A stretch of DNA of 64,000 nt, taken from assembly GCF_033115175.1 (NCBI RefSeq), contig NC_084838.1, forward strand, positions 90,361,968-90,425,967, given 5' to 3'. The notes beneath the pieces were generated by a model that was not told the origin of the DNA, did no database searches, and saw only the letters and a program-made list of their open reading frames with translations. The stretch is from Lepus europaeus. Taxonomy: Eukaryota; Chordata; Mammalia; Lagomorpha; Leporidae. The position numbers were made by a program, and so were the translations under genes. Positions 1-10,332 of this stretch are shown here, in pieces (position 1 is the first letter of the stretch; every line of letters starts with the position of its first letter).

Positions 1-445
1 TAAATAAGATCAGAGTTGGTGAACTCAAAAGGCTTCCATAGCCTTGGCAACTCATGACTAGAGCCTAGGGAGATTACTGATGCCATAAACAAGAGTGTCA
101 ATTAGTTAAGTCAACAACAGGAGTCACTGTGTACTTACTTCTCATGTGGGAGCTCTGTCCTTAATGTGTTGTCCAATGTGAATTAATACTATAACTAGTA
201 CTCAAACAGTATTTTACACTTTATGTTCTGTGTGGGTGCAAACTGATGAAATCTTTACTTAATATATACTAAATTGATCTTCTGTATATAAAGATAATTG
301 AAAATGAATCTTGATGTGAATGGAATGGGAGAGGGAGCAGGAGTTGGGAGGGTTGCAGGTGGGAGGGAAGTTATGGGGAAGAAAAAGCCATTGTAATCCA
401 TAACCTGTACTTTGGAAATTTATATTTACTAAAGAAAAGTTTTTA
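1..445 (+). mobile_element. L1 3' UTR end
   Basis: Ends with TGTACTTTGGAAATTTATATTTACT and an A-rich tail, preceded by the purine-rich GGGAGAGGGAGCAGGAG tract; these are quoted in pieces. The same 3' UTR occurs at 13582, 28988, 30600, 34880, 40356 and 53831. Its junction with the following SINE is shared with 31145-31600, which shows paralogy of the locus and not just of the element. Confidence 0.75.
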
Positions 446-446
446 A

Positions 447-562
447 AAATATTTATTTATTAATTCATTCATTTATTTAAAAGAGTTACAGAGAGGGACA
501 TTTATATAAAAGAGTTACAGAGAGGGAGATACAAACACACACACACATACCGAAAGAGGGAA

Positions 563-595
<33 letters not shown>

Positions 596-1226
596 TCTTC
601 TATCCGCTGGTTCACTCCCCAAATGAGCACAATGCCTGAGGCAGGCACAAGTTAAACCCCTAAACATGGGCCGGCGCCGTGGCTCAACAGGCTAATCCTC
701 CGCGTTGCGGCGCCGGCACACCGGGTTCTAGTCCCGGTCGGGGCACCGATCCTGTCCCGGTTGCCCCTCTTCCAGGCCAGCTCTCTGCTGTGGCCAGGGA
801 GTGTAGTGGAGGATGGCCCAAGTGTTTGGGCTCTGCACCCCATGGGAGACCAGGAGAAGCACCTGGCTCCTGCCATCGGAACAGCGCGGTGCGCCGGCCG
901 CAGCGCGCTACCGCGGCGGCCATTGGAGGGTGAACCAACGGCAAAGGAAGACTTTTCTCTCTGTCTCTCTCTCTCTCTCACTGTCCACTCTGCCTGTCAA
1001 AAATTAAAAAAAAATAAATAAATAAAATAAAATAAAATAAAACCCTAAACATGGAACTCCATCCGGGACTCCCATGTGGGTCTCCCATGTGGGTGCAGTG
1101 GCCCAAGTACTTGTGCCATCTTCTGCTGTTTTTCCCAGCATATTACCAGGGAGCTGTTTCAGAAATGGTGGAGAAAGAACTCCAACCAGTATGCAAATGG
1201 AAGCCAGCATCACAGGCAATGGGTTA
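447..1226 (-). mobile_element. Older C SINE, interrupted by a younger C SINE
   Basis: Tail at the left (TTTATTTATT), GA-rich tract at 555-595, body at 600-668 and 1043-1226. The same element, uninterrupted and with its 5' end intact, is at 31600-32017. Here the 5' end is cut off at 1226, where the sequence jumps into an inverted L1 piece. Confidence 0.8.
669..1042 (+). mobile_element. Young C SINE inserted in the older SINE
   Basis: Starts GGCCGGCGCCGTGGCTCAAC, has the CT-rich segment at 955-980 and an A-rich tail of AATAAAAT repeats. Flanking copies of CCCTAAACATGG (658-669 and 1043-1054) are the target duplication. The matching site at about 31810 is empty, so this insertion is later than the split of the two units. 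Confidence 0.92.
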
Positions 1227-1850
1227 TGATTCTGTATTTAGGGGACCCAAAGAACTCTGCTAAGAGACTATTGAACTCATAGAAGAGTTTGGCAAAGCAC
1301 CAGGATATAAAATCAATGCACAAAAATCAACAGCCTTTGTATACACAGGCAATGCCAAAGCTGAGGAAGAACTTCTAAGATCAATCCCATTCACAATAGC
1401 TACAAAAACAATCAAATACCTTGGAATAAACTTAATCAAGGACGTTAAATATCTCTACAACGAGAATTACAAAATCTAAAAGACAATGGAAGAGGATACC
1501 AAAAAATGGAGAAATCTTCCATGCTCATGAATTGGAAGAATCAATATCATCAAAATGTCTATTCTCCCAAAAGAGATTTATAGATTCAATGCAATACCAA
1601 TCAAGATACCGAAGACATTCTTCTCAGATCTGGAAAAAATGATGCTGAAATTCATATGGAGACACAGGAGACCTCGAATAGCTAAAGCAATCTTGTGCAA
1701 CAAAAATAAAGCCGGAGACATCACAATACCAGATTTCAGGACATACTACAGGGCAGTTGTAATCAAAACAGCATGGTAATGGTACAGAAACAGATGGATA
1801 GACCAATAGAACAGAATAGAAACACCAGAAATCATTCCAAATGTCTACGG
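1227..1850 (+). mobile_element. Inverted L1 ORF2 fragment
   Basis: Encodes the late ORF2 region on the + strand ([54 protein letters not shown]), with stops. It is the reverse complement of about 43310-43945, where the same stretch lies in a - strand L1. The flanks on both sides are - strand L1 or SINE, so this piece was inverted during a rearrangement of unit A. Confidence 0.85.
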
Positions 1851-4800
1851 CCAATTCCATACCCAGTTTGCTTAGAGTTTTCATCATGAAAGGGTGTTGT
1901 ATTTTATCAAATGCTTTCTCTGCGTCTATTGAGAGAATCATATGGTTTTTCCTCTGCATTCTATTAATGTGGTGTATCACATTGATTGTTTTGTGAACAC
2001 TGAACCATCCCTTCATACCAGGGATAAATCCCACTTGGTCTGGGTGGATGATCTTTCTGATGTGTTGTTGCATTCTATTGGCCAGAATTTTATTGAGGAT
2101 TTTTGCATCTATGTTCATCAGGGATATTGGTCTGTAATTCTCTTTCAATGCTGCATCTTTTTCTGGCTTAGGAATTAAGGTGATGCTGGCTTCATAGAAA
2201 GAATTTGGGAGGATTCCCTCTTTTTTGATTGTTCTGAATAGTTTGAGAAGAATTGGAGTTAGTTCTTCTTTAAATGTCTGGTGGAATTCAGCAGTGAATC
2301 CATCTGGTCCTGGGCTTTTCTTTGTTGGGAGGGCCTTTATGACTGTTTCAATTTCTGTCTCAGTTATGGGTCTGTTTAGGTTTTCTATGTCTTCCTGGTT
2401 CAATTTAGTTAGGTTGTATGTGTCCAAGAATCTGTCCATTTCTGATAGATTTCCCTGTTTGCTGGCATACAGCTCTCTGTAGTAATTTTGATGACTCTTT
2501 TTTATTTCTGTGGTGTCTGGTGTTACATTCTGTTTTTTATCTCTGATTTTGTTGATTTGGGACTTCTCTCTCCTTTTTTTTTATTTAGTGTGTCAATTTT
2601 GTTTATTTTTTCAAGCAACTAGCTCTTTGTTTGGCTGATCTTTTGTAATGTTTTTTTTTATTCAATTCTGTTGATTTCTTTGCTAATTTTAATTATTTCT
2701 CCTCTCCTACTAGTTTTGGGTCTGGTTTGATGCAGTTTTTCTAGACCCTTGAGATGCATTGATAGATCATTTGTTTGGTGCCTTTCCAATTTCCTCATGT
2801 AGACACCTATTGCTATAAACTTTCCTCTTAACACTGCTTTTCTGTAGCCCATACATTTTGATATGTTGTTTTGTTATCTTCACTTGCTTCCAAAAAGTTT
2901 TTGATTTCACTTTTGATTTCTTCTATGACCCACTGTTCATTGAGGAGCATGTTGTTCAGTCTCCAGGTGTTTACATATGCTCTAGGGATTCCTGAGTTGT
3001 TAATTTCCAGCTTCATTCCATTGTGGTCTGAGAAGTTGCATTGTATGATATCAATTCTTTTGAATTTGCTGAGACTTGCTTTATGACCTAGTAGGTGGTC
3101 AATTCTAGAGTAAGTTCCAGGTATGCTGAGAAGTATGTGTATTCTTCAAGTGTAGGGTGAAAAGTACTGTAGATATCTGTTAGATCTATAGTCGATTAAA
3201 TCTGCTGTTTCCATGTTGATCTTCTGTATAGTTGATCTGTCTATTGCTGAAAGTGGAGTACTGAAGTCTCCCAATACTATTGTATTGGAGTCTAAGTCTC
3301 CCTTTAAGTTCCTTAACATATCTTTTTAATAACCCAGTGTCCTATAATTAGGTGCATATACGTTTATAATAGTTACATCTTCCTGTTTAATTGATCCCTT
3401 AATCATTAAATAGTGCCCCTCTTTGTCTCTCTTAACAGTTTTTGTGTTAAAGTTTATTTTGTCTGATATTAAGATGGCTACGCCAGCTCTTTTGTGGTTT
3501 CTGTTGGCATGGAATATCTTTTTCCAACCTTTCCCTTTCAGGCTGCATGCATCTTTGTTGGAAAGATGTGTTTCTTGTAAGCAGCAAATAGATGGGTTTT
3601 GTTTTTTAATCCATTCAGCCAGTCTGTGTCTTTTAATTGTAGAGTTGAGGCCATTTTCCTTCAATGTGACTATTGATAAGCAGTGACTTTGCCCTGCCAT
3701 TTTTCTAGTTATTTCTAATATATATACTTTGAACTTCCTGTGATCTTTTACTGGGAGGTTTTCTTCCTTTACCTTCTTTCATATTGATGGCTATGTTTCT
3801 GTGTTTCTGTTGTTGCACATCTTTAAGCATCTTTTGCAGGGCTGGACAAGTGGCAACAAATTCTTTCAATTTCTGTTTGCTATGAAAGGTCTTTATTTTA
3901 CTTTCATTCACAAATGAGAGCTTTGCAGGATATAATATTCTGGCTGACAGTTTTTTTCTCTTAGTACTTGGGCGATGTCTCACCATTCCCTCCTAGCATG
4001 TAGGGTTTCTGATGAGAAGTCTGCTGTGAGTCTAATTGGAGATCCCCTGAGAGTAATCTGACGTTTCTCTCTTGCACATTTTAGGATCTTTTCTTTATGT
4101 TTCACTGTGGTGAGTTTGATTCCAATGTGTCATGGTGAGGATCTCTTTTGGTCATGTTTACTAGGGGTTCTATGAACCTCCTGTACTAGGATGTCTCTGT
4201 CCTTCTCCAAACCCGGGAAGTTTTCTGCCAGTATCTCAGTAAAAAAGCCTTCTAATCCTTTATCTCTCTCCATGCCTTCAGGAACTCCTAGAATCCGAAT
4301 GTTGGTTTTTTAAATATTATCCTGTAGATTCCCAACAATATCTTTTAGATTTCTAATTTCCACTTCTTTTCTTTGGTTTGACTGTATACTTTCCTGTGCT
4401 TTGTCTTCTAAGTCCCGTATTCTCTCTTCTGCCTCAATGATTCTGTTTTGAAGGCTCTCAAATGTGTTTTTTATTTGTTCTATTGAATTCTTCATTCCAT
4501 TTTGATTTCTCTTCAATAACTCAATTTCATAAACTACTAAATCTTCATTTCATTTTGATTCCTCCTTAAGATTTCATTTTCATGAGAGAGATTTTCTGCC
4601 ACGTCCTGCATGGATTTCAGTAATTCATGCATTTGTTTTGGATTACTTCTAAATATTCTTATCATAAATTTTTTTAGTTCCATTTCTTACAATTTTTTCT
4701 ATCTCATTATCTTATAATCTTGTACTGGAGTGTCATGTTCTTTTGGGAGTGTAATGATGTCTTCCTTGTTCTTGTTTCCTCAGTTTTTGCATTTGTTGTT

Positions 4801-5875
4801 TGGCATTGTGGAGATAGTCTTTGGTTTCTTTTTTTTTTCCTGCTGTGGTGGCTTTTATCATTATATTATGACTCTAGATTAGGTCGTCTGTCTGCTTTTG
4901 GTGAATCTCTAGAGGCTTGTGATGGGTGTGGCCGGAGAGCTCTGTTCAGTTCTTCAGGGTTAAGGGTGTGCCAAAGGTGACACACCCAGGTTTGGCATGG
5001 TAAATCTCTCTCTTTTTTTTTTTATTCATAAGGGAAGTAATTCCACTCAGCTGAGCTCTTCTCTTTGATGGTGATAAGTGCCTGAGCGCTAGCCCCAGTG
5101 GGTATAATATTCACCTGCTCTGTCCCAAGGACCACACAAAGGATCTGTGCAGTCCTCAGTGTATGTTCAGATTTCCCTGCAATGACTCACACCAGGTAGC
5201 TTGGGCCGCCTGAGCTTGTGGTGTCTCCCCCGGGACTACTCAAAGTCTCACACACACCGTCAGTTCTCCCAGACACCCAGAGTTTTGGTTGTTTTTTTTT
5301 TTCCACAGCCCCAATTCATAAGCTCCACACATTCACTAGGTCTTAGTCTCCTGCTATTATTCCCCACCAGAGGCAGGTTTTTCTGCTTGGCTGAGGGCAG
5401 GCGCTGCCCCCAACTAGTACAACTGTTACGTATTTCCAAAATGGTACCTGTTCTATTGTCTTGCATGCATTTGTAAGGTGAGTGGAGAGAAACAATCATG
5501 TCCAAACTGTCCCTTTTATTTTTTCTCTCCTCTAGTTAGGCTGGTGTACTTCTCCCCCCCCCCCCCCCAGGGCTTCAAGCCTCAACCCTCTAGACTCTTC
5601 CTGCTGCTTTTCCACCAGTGTCTCAGGCTACTACAGTTTCATCTCACCTCTTTCCAGCACTGGCATGGAGACTCTAGGCAGCCAGGCTCCTGAGCCGTGG
5701 GCACCCATGCCCTCCAAGTAGATCCACCATGGCCCTCTAGCTCCGGAAGAGTTTCCTCTGCCATTTTTTCCCTAACTCTCCCCTGAGTCTACACTATCTC
5801 CACTTTTATTAAACTATATTTTCCTGGATTATCCATGAGCTCTCTCCCTATTCTGCCATCTGGAACCTCCCCCTT
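1851..5875 (-). mobile_element. L1 (younger), ORF2 5' half, ORF1 and 5' UTR; defective
   Basis: Reading on the - strand: 5' UTR (about 5870 down to 4900), ORF1 (coiled-coil part near 4310-4516, conserved C-terminal part with [10 protein letters not shown] near 3705-3986), then ORF2 from MAGQSHCLSIVTLKENGLNS near 3700 with the endonuclease region (QETHLSN, INVYAPN) and reverse transcriptase region ([31 protein letters not shown]) down to 1860. The 3' part is lost or inverted. Stops and frameshifts are present, so it is not active. A run of 14 C lies near 5555-5568. Confidence 0.85.
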
Positions 5876-7800
5876 CATCTCTTTTAACAGCTTATGTTGA
5901 AGTCTACCTTGTCTTATATTAGGATGGCAACTCCAGCTCTTTTTAGTTTCTGTTAGCATGGACTATCTTTTGCCATCTTTCACTTTCAGTCTGTGTGTAT
6001 CTTTGTTAATGAGATGTGTTTCTGGTAGGCAGCAAATAGATGGGTCTTGTTTTTTCATCCATTCAGCCAGCCGGTATCTTTTAACTGGAGAATTGAGGCA
6101 ATTTATATTCAGGGTGACTGTTGATAAGTAATGACTTGGCCCTGCCATTTCTCCATAAATATTCCTACTGTTTACTTTGGTTTCCTCTTCTGCCTTCTCA
6201 TTATTTCATAGTGATGATGTTCTTTCTGTTTCTCTGTGTAGCACATTTTTAAGCATCTTTTGTAAGGCTGGAGAAGTGGTGATGAATTCTCTCAATTTCT
6301 GTTATGGAACGTCTTGATTTCCCTTTCATTAATAAGTGAGAATTCTGTAGGTTTTCTGATGAGAAGTCAGCTGTGACTCCAATTGGAGATCCTCTGAAAG
6401 TAACGTGATATTTCTTTCATGCACATTTTAGGATTTTTTCTTAGGCTTTACTGTGGACAGTTTGACTACAATATATTATGGTGAAGATCTTTTCTGGCCA
6501 TGTCTGTCAGGAGCTCTATGTGGTTCCTGTACTTGAACATTCTTTTCTTTCCCCCAAATTAGGGAAATTTTCTGTAATTATTTCACTAAATAGTCCTTCT
6601 AGACCCTTCTCTCTTTCCACAACTTCAGGTACACCTAAGACTCGTACATTGGGTCATTTGATACTATCCCACAGATCTCCAACATTATTATTTTTAAGTT
6701 TTCTAATTTCTTCTTCTGTTCTTAAGGTTTTCCACTGCATTTTTATTTTATCCTTTTAATTATTTGCTTCTAATATTTCATTATGCTTTCTCTCTAAAAA
6801 TCTCAATTTCGTGGGGAAAATTTTTATTCATATCATGTACAGCTTCCTTTTTTCAGGGATTTGCTTCTGATTGCTTTTGAGTAATTCTATAATTAATTTT
6901 TTTGTATTCCATTTCTGGCATTACCTCAATCTCTTCATCTCCACGTTCTGACATTAATAAGTTTGTGAGTTCCTTTGTGGGGTCATACTGTTTTCCCTAT
7001 TCTTGTTGCTTGAATTTCTGTATTTATTTCCAGGCATTTGTAGAACTTTTTTTTACTCTGATGGTTTTTTCTTAAGGTAAAGAATTTATTGGTGGAAACC
7101 CAACAGACTGGAGGGGAGGGGCAAGAAAGAAAAGAGGGAGGAGAGAGTAAGAGAGAGAGATAGAAACAAATAGAGTTCAAGAGACAGGAAGAGAGAGAAA
7201 AAAAGAGAAAAGAGAGAGCAAGCCTCTGATAGCTTTTATCTTTGAGCTATGCCTCTGTGACTTAGTAGAATGTCTACACTTTCAGGGAATACCAAGAGGT
7301 GTATAGTGGCTGTGGCCAAGGACCTCTGGTCATTGTGCCAGCATAGGGTGAGTATCCAGGATACACTCAATTTGGGAGGCAGCTCCCTTCTTGTAACTGG
7401 ATGGAGAGGACTGGTCACCTCTGTTGGAGTTACTGCCACTTTTCCTCCAACCTGAGAAATGTCCAGCTGTTAACACCCAGTGTATTCAACATTCATCAGC
7501 ACCAGCCTATGAACTGCACATATGATCCATGCAGACTTTCCGGTGAACATGGTTCCCTCTGCTATGAGCTGCTGTAGGCATTTAAGAAGCTCTGAGAGTA
7601 TAGAGCAGCACTCTGTGATTGCCCAGAACACAGCTATACTCGGCCTCCTCTCACCCGGTCACAGTGTTTTCTCAGTCTCAGCACCCAGGGCTCTCAGGGT
7701 CAAGGAGTGCAAGTGGGACCAGTCTGCCCTGTTAGGCCATGCAATCCACAGGGAGACTGAGGTGTTCCAAGAGCCATTGTTTATGTGTGTGTTCCAGCCC
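5876..7800 (-). mobile_element. Older L1, 5' part (ORF2 start, ORF1, probable 5' UTR)
   Basis: ORF2 start region ([20 protein letters not shown] near 5963-6148) follows the 5' end of the younger L1. ORF1-like sequence runs to about 6960. The stretch 6960-7800 includes a purine-rich block (7110-7220) and has no gene; it is probably 5' UTR. The older element continues, in unit B, on the other side of the younger L1, showing nesting. The right limit is uncertain. Confidence 0.6.
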
Positions 7801-7811
7801 ACTGGATCAAA

Positions 7812-8815
7812 ACTGGTTCTTCTAACCAGTTATGAAATGGGCAAAGGACTTAAACAGGTATCTGTCAAATAAGGAAATCCAAATGGCCAATAGACACGTG
7901 AATAAAATGCTCAGGATCACTAACAATCAGGAAAATGCAAATCAAAACAATGAGGTTCTACCTCACCTCAGTTGCAATGGCTTTCATACAGAAATCAACA
8001 AACAACAAATGCTGGTGAGATTGTGGAGAAAAAAGTACCCTAATCCACTGTTGGTGGAAATGTAATCTGGTGCAGCTACTGTGGAAGACAGTATGAAGTT
8101 ACCTCAGAAATATGAATATAGACATATCATATGATCCAGCCAGCCATCTGACTCCTGGGAATTTACCAAAACTGAAACAAATCAATACATGAAAAAGGTA
8201 TCTGTACCTCCATGTACACCACAGCAAAATTTACTATAACCAAGCTATTGAATCAACCCAGATGTCCATCAACTGATGAGTGGATAAAGATATTATGATA
8301 TATACACACTATGGAGTACTACTCAGCTGTAAAAAAAAAATGAAATCCTGTCTTTTGCAACAAAATGGTCACAACTAGAAACCATTATGCTGAGTGAAAT
8401 AAGCCAATCCCTCAAAAGACAGATATCATATGTTTTCCTTGATGAGAGGTAATGAATACAATACCTGAAATATTTTAAAGCAAAACAGATATTTTGACAA
8501 TCAGTGATAGTTTATATACCTTGTGTCTTTCTTTAAGGAACAGTATTTTGTTTTACTTTGTTTTGTTTTCTCTACATACTATCTGTTGAACTCTTTTACT
8601 CAGGGTAGTGTTAAATATACAAGCATTAAGTGCACTAAAAAAGATCACTGTAAAAATTAAGAGTGAGAAAATAAGAGGGAGGGAGAGGAAGGGTTCAAGC
8701 ATGGATAGGAGAAAGGGTGAGAGGAAGTACCACTGTGTTCCTGTAATAGTATAAAGGAAATATATGAAACTTGTATAAATTAAATATACACATATATTTA
8801 AAAATTAAAATCAAT
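7812..8815 (+). mobile_element. L1 3' end (end of ORF2 and 3' UTR)
   Basis: The + strand encodes the ORF2 C-terminal region ([20 protein letters not shown], then [15 protein letters not shown]) in broken frames, followed by a 3' UTR with an A/T-rich end near 8800. Its counterpart is 48040-49035. Confidence 0.8.
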
Positions 8816-10040
8816 AATCATATACTAGAATTTTATGGCCAAAATGTAGGAAATTTTACATTATTTGGTGGTCAGATTTTTAATATTTTCTTTTTATGTA
8901 ATACAAAGCATTAAGGAAATCCTAACTATGTATTATGCTTTACCAATTCCATAAACTTCATTTCTTCCTTTTTTGCTGAAGTTTATTCATTATTCTTGGA
9001 TGATAATATTTTCAGCACCTTCACAATATAAAGGATGCTACTGTGGCTGGCACTATGGCATTTAGAAGATGTAAAATAAAAATTAGGTAAGAGGAGAAAA
9101 TGAGAAATTTTTTTAAATATGAAAATAAAATATTGGAAAACATAAACAAGTGAGTAGCAAGACAAAACAATGAAATTTAAGACACATGAATCTCTCAGAA
9201 GTTGAGTAAATATATCCATTGAAGCAGTGTAGCCTTCTTTAAAGGCAGAAAACAATTAAAAATGTAACTCGTATGTAAGTAGAGGGAATAAAACAAGGAA
9301 TGAAAAATTAATAAATAAAAGAAAAGCTATAAAATAATAAACTATGTATTTGAAAGCAGCAAAAAAATACAGGTAATGGGAGAAAAAGTAGCATATGATA
9401 ATTTCCTAATGTAATTGGAAAAAAATATTTAGTTAAATACTGAATTTAAATTTGGTGGAAATTCCCAAATTTAACTTTAATTTGCTGACAAGATATAAAT
9501 GAAAACTAAACACCTATTGAGAAACTTAAAAGTCAATATTCAATGGAGGATACAAAGCAGCACAAGCCACAGCAAACCAAAATAAATCCAGGATGGCTGC
9601 AACAAAGCAGGTACCTTTGGGAAAAGCAATCTGAATCAGTAAGAGTCAGCTGGTCCATTCATAATGGTATACATTATAAAGTCTCCAGTAAGAAATAGTA
9701 ATTGTGATCTGAAATACTATATCACTTCAAGAATTAGAAGAGAAGAGGAAGAAAAATTCTGAGGAGCAAGAGTAAAGAACCAAGAGGAAGAAGAAGATAA
9801 TAAAGACAGAAGCAGCACATACATACACTCACACACACACACACACACAGTGAGACAATATTTGAAAAGCAAATGAAAATTTAACATATTCTATACATAT
9901 GTAAAGATTTATTCCCTCCAACTGGATGATACCTATTTTCCTTCAACACATAGTGAGTACTAAAAAGGTGTGAACATTCAATTGAATTTGAAGTTAACAA
10001 TTTATTTTATCTTTTAAGGATTTCTATGCTTACTTCACAG
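8816..10040. other. Intron 1 end of receptor A, no gene seen
   Basis: AT-rich, no supported gene or clear repeat apart from a short (CA)n near 9829-9850. The last 25 bases are the pyrimidine-rich acceptor of exon 2. Counterpart 49036-50272, where the (CA)n is slightly longer. Confidence 0.7.
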
Positions 10041-10332
10041 GTTAAAGACCAAGAACTATCAGTATGTCCTGGCTTTGGTTTTTGCCATTGAAGAGATCAA
10101 CAGGAACCCCTATCTTTTACCCAACATGTCTCTAGGATTTGATCTCTATAATGTCCCTTATACTCAATGGATGACATTGAAGAGTTCCCTCATTTGGCTG
10201 ACAGGACTGAACAAGTATGTACCAAATTACACCTGCAGGAGACAAAGCAAGTCTGTAGCAGCACTTACAGGAACATCATGGGCAACTTGTGCACAGATTG
10301 CAACATTGCTGGGACTCTACAAATTTCCACAG
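10041..10332 (+). CDS. V2R A exon 2 (ligand-binding domain)
   Basis: The frame reads [20 protein letters not shown], the V2R signature of the first helix of the ligand-binding lobe, then [13 protein letters not shown] and [12 protein letters not shown], ending KFPQ before donor CAG|GTGAGG. The acceptor TTCACAG|G at 10040 leaves one base before the TTA codon, which fits a phase-2 exon 1. An AG at 10017-10018 would start the exon 22 bases earlier but in a phase incompatible with the exon 1 seen at 25354. Length 292 nt. It differs from copy B at two bases, one of which changes K to E in the MTLKSS segment. Confidence 0.9.

Noticed and set aside
652..1021. Several overlapping open frames of 60-109 codons at GC-rich spots, repeated many times in the window
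   Set aside because: They lie in C SINEs, occur on both strands and in several frames at once, and recur with every SINE copy, so they are by-products of the repeat.
1624..2439. 271-codon - strand frame as a gene
   Set aside because: It is L1 ORF2 (reverse transcriptase region) fused by the inversion at 1850 to antisense sequence; the chimeric end has no family match.
5555..5568. Run of 14 C as a regulatory or quadruplex signal
   Set aside because: It is a homopolymer in the L1 5' UTR and is not kept in unit B; likely slippage or an assembly problem.
9829..9850. (CA)n tracts as functional elements
   Set aside because: Ordinary dinucleotide repeats of variable length between the units.
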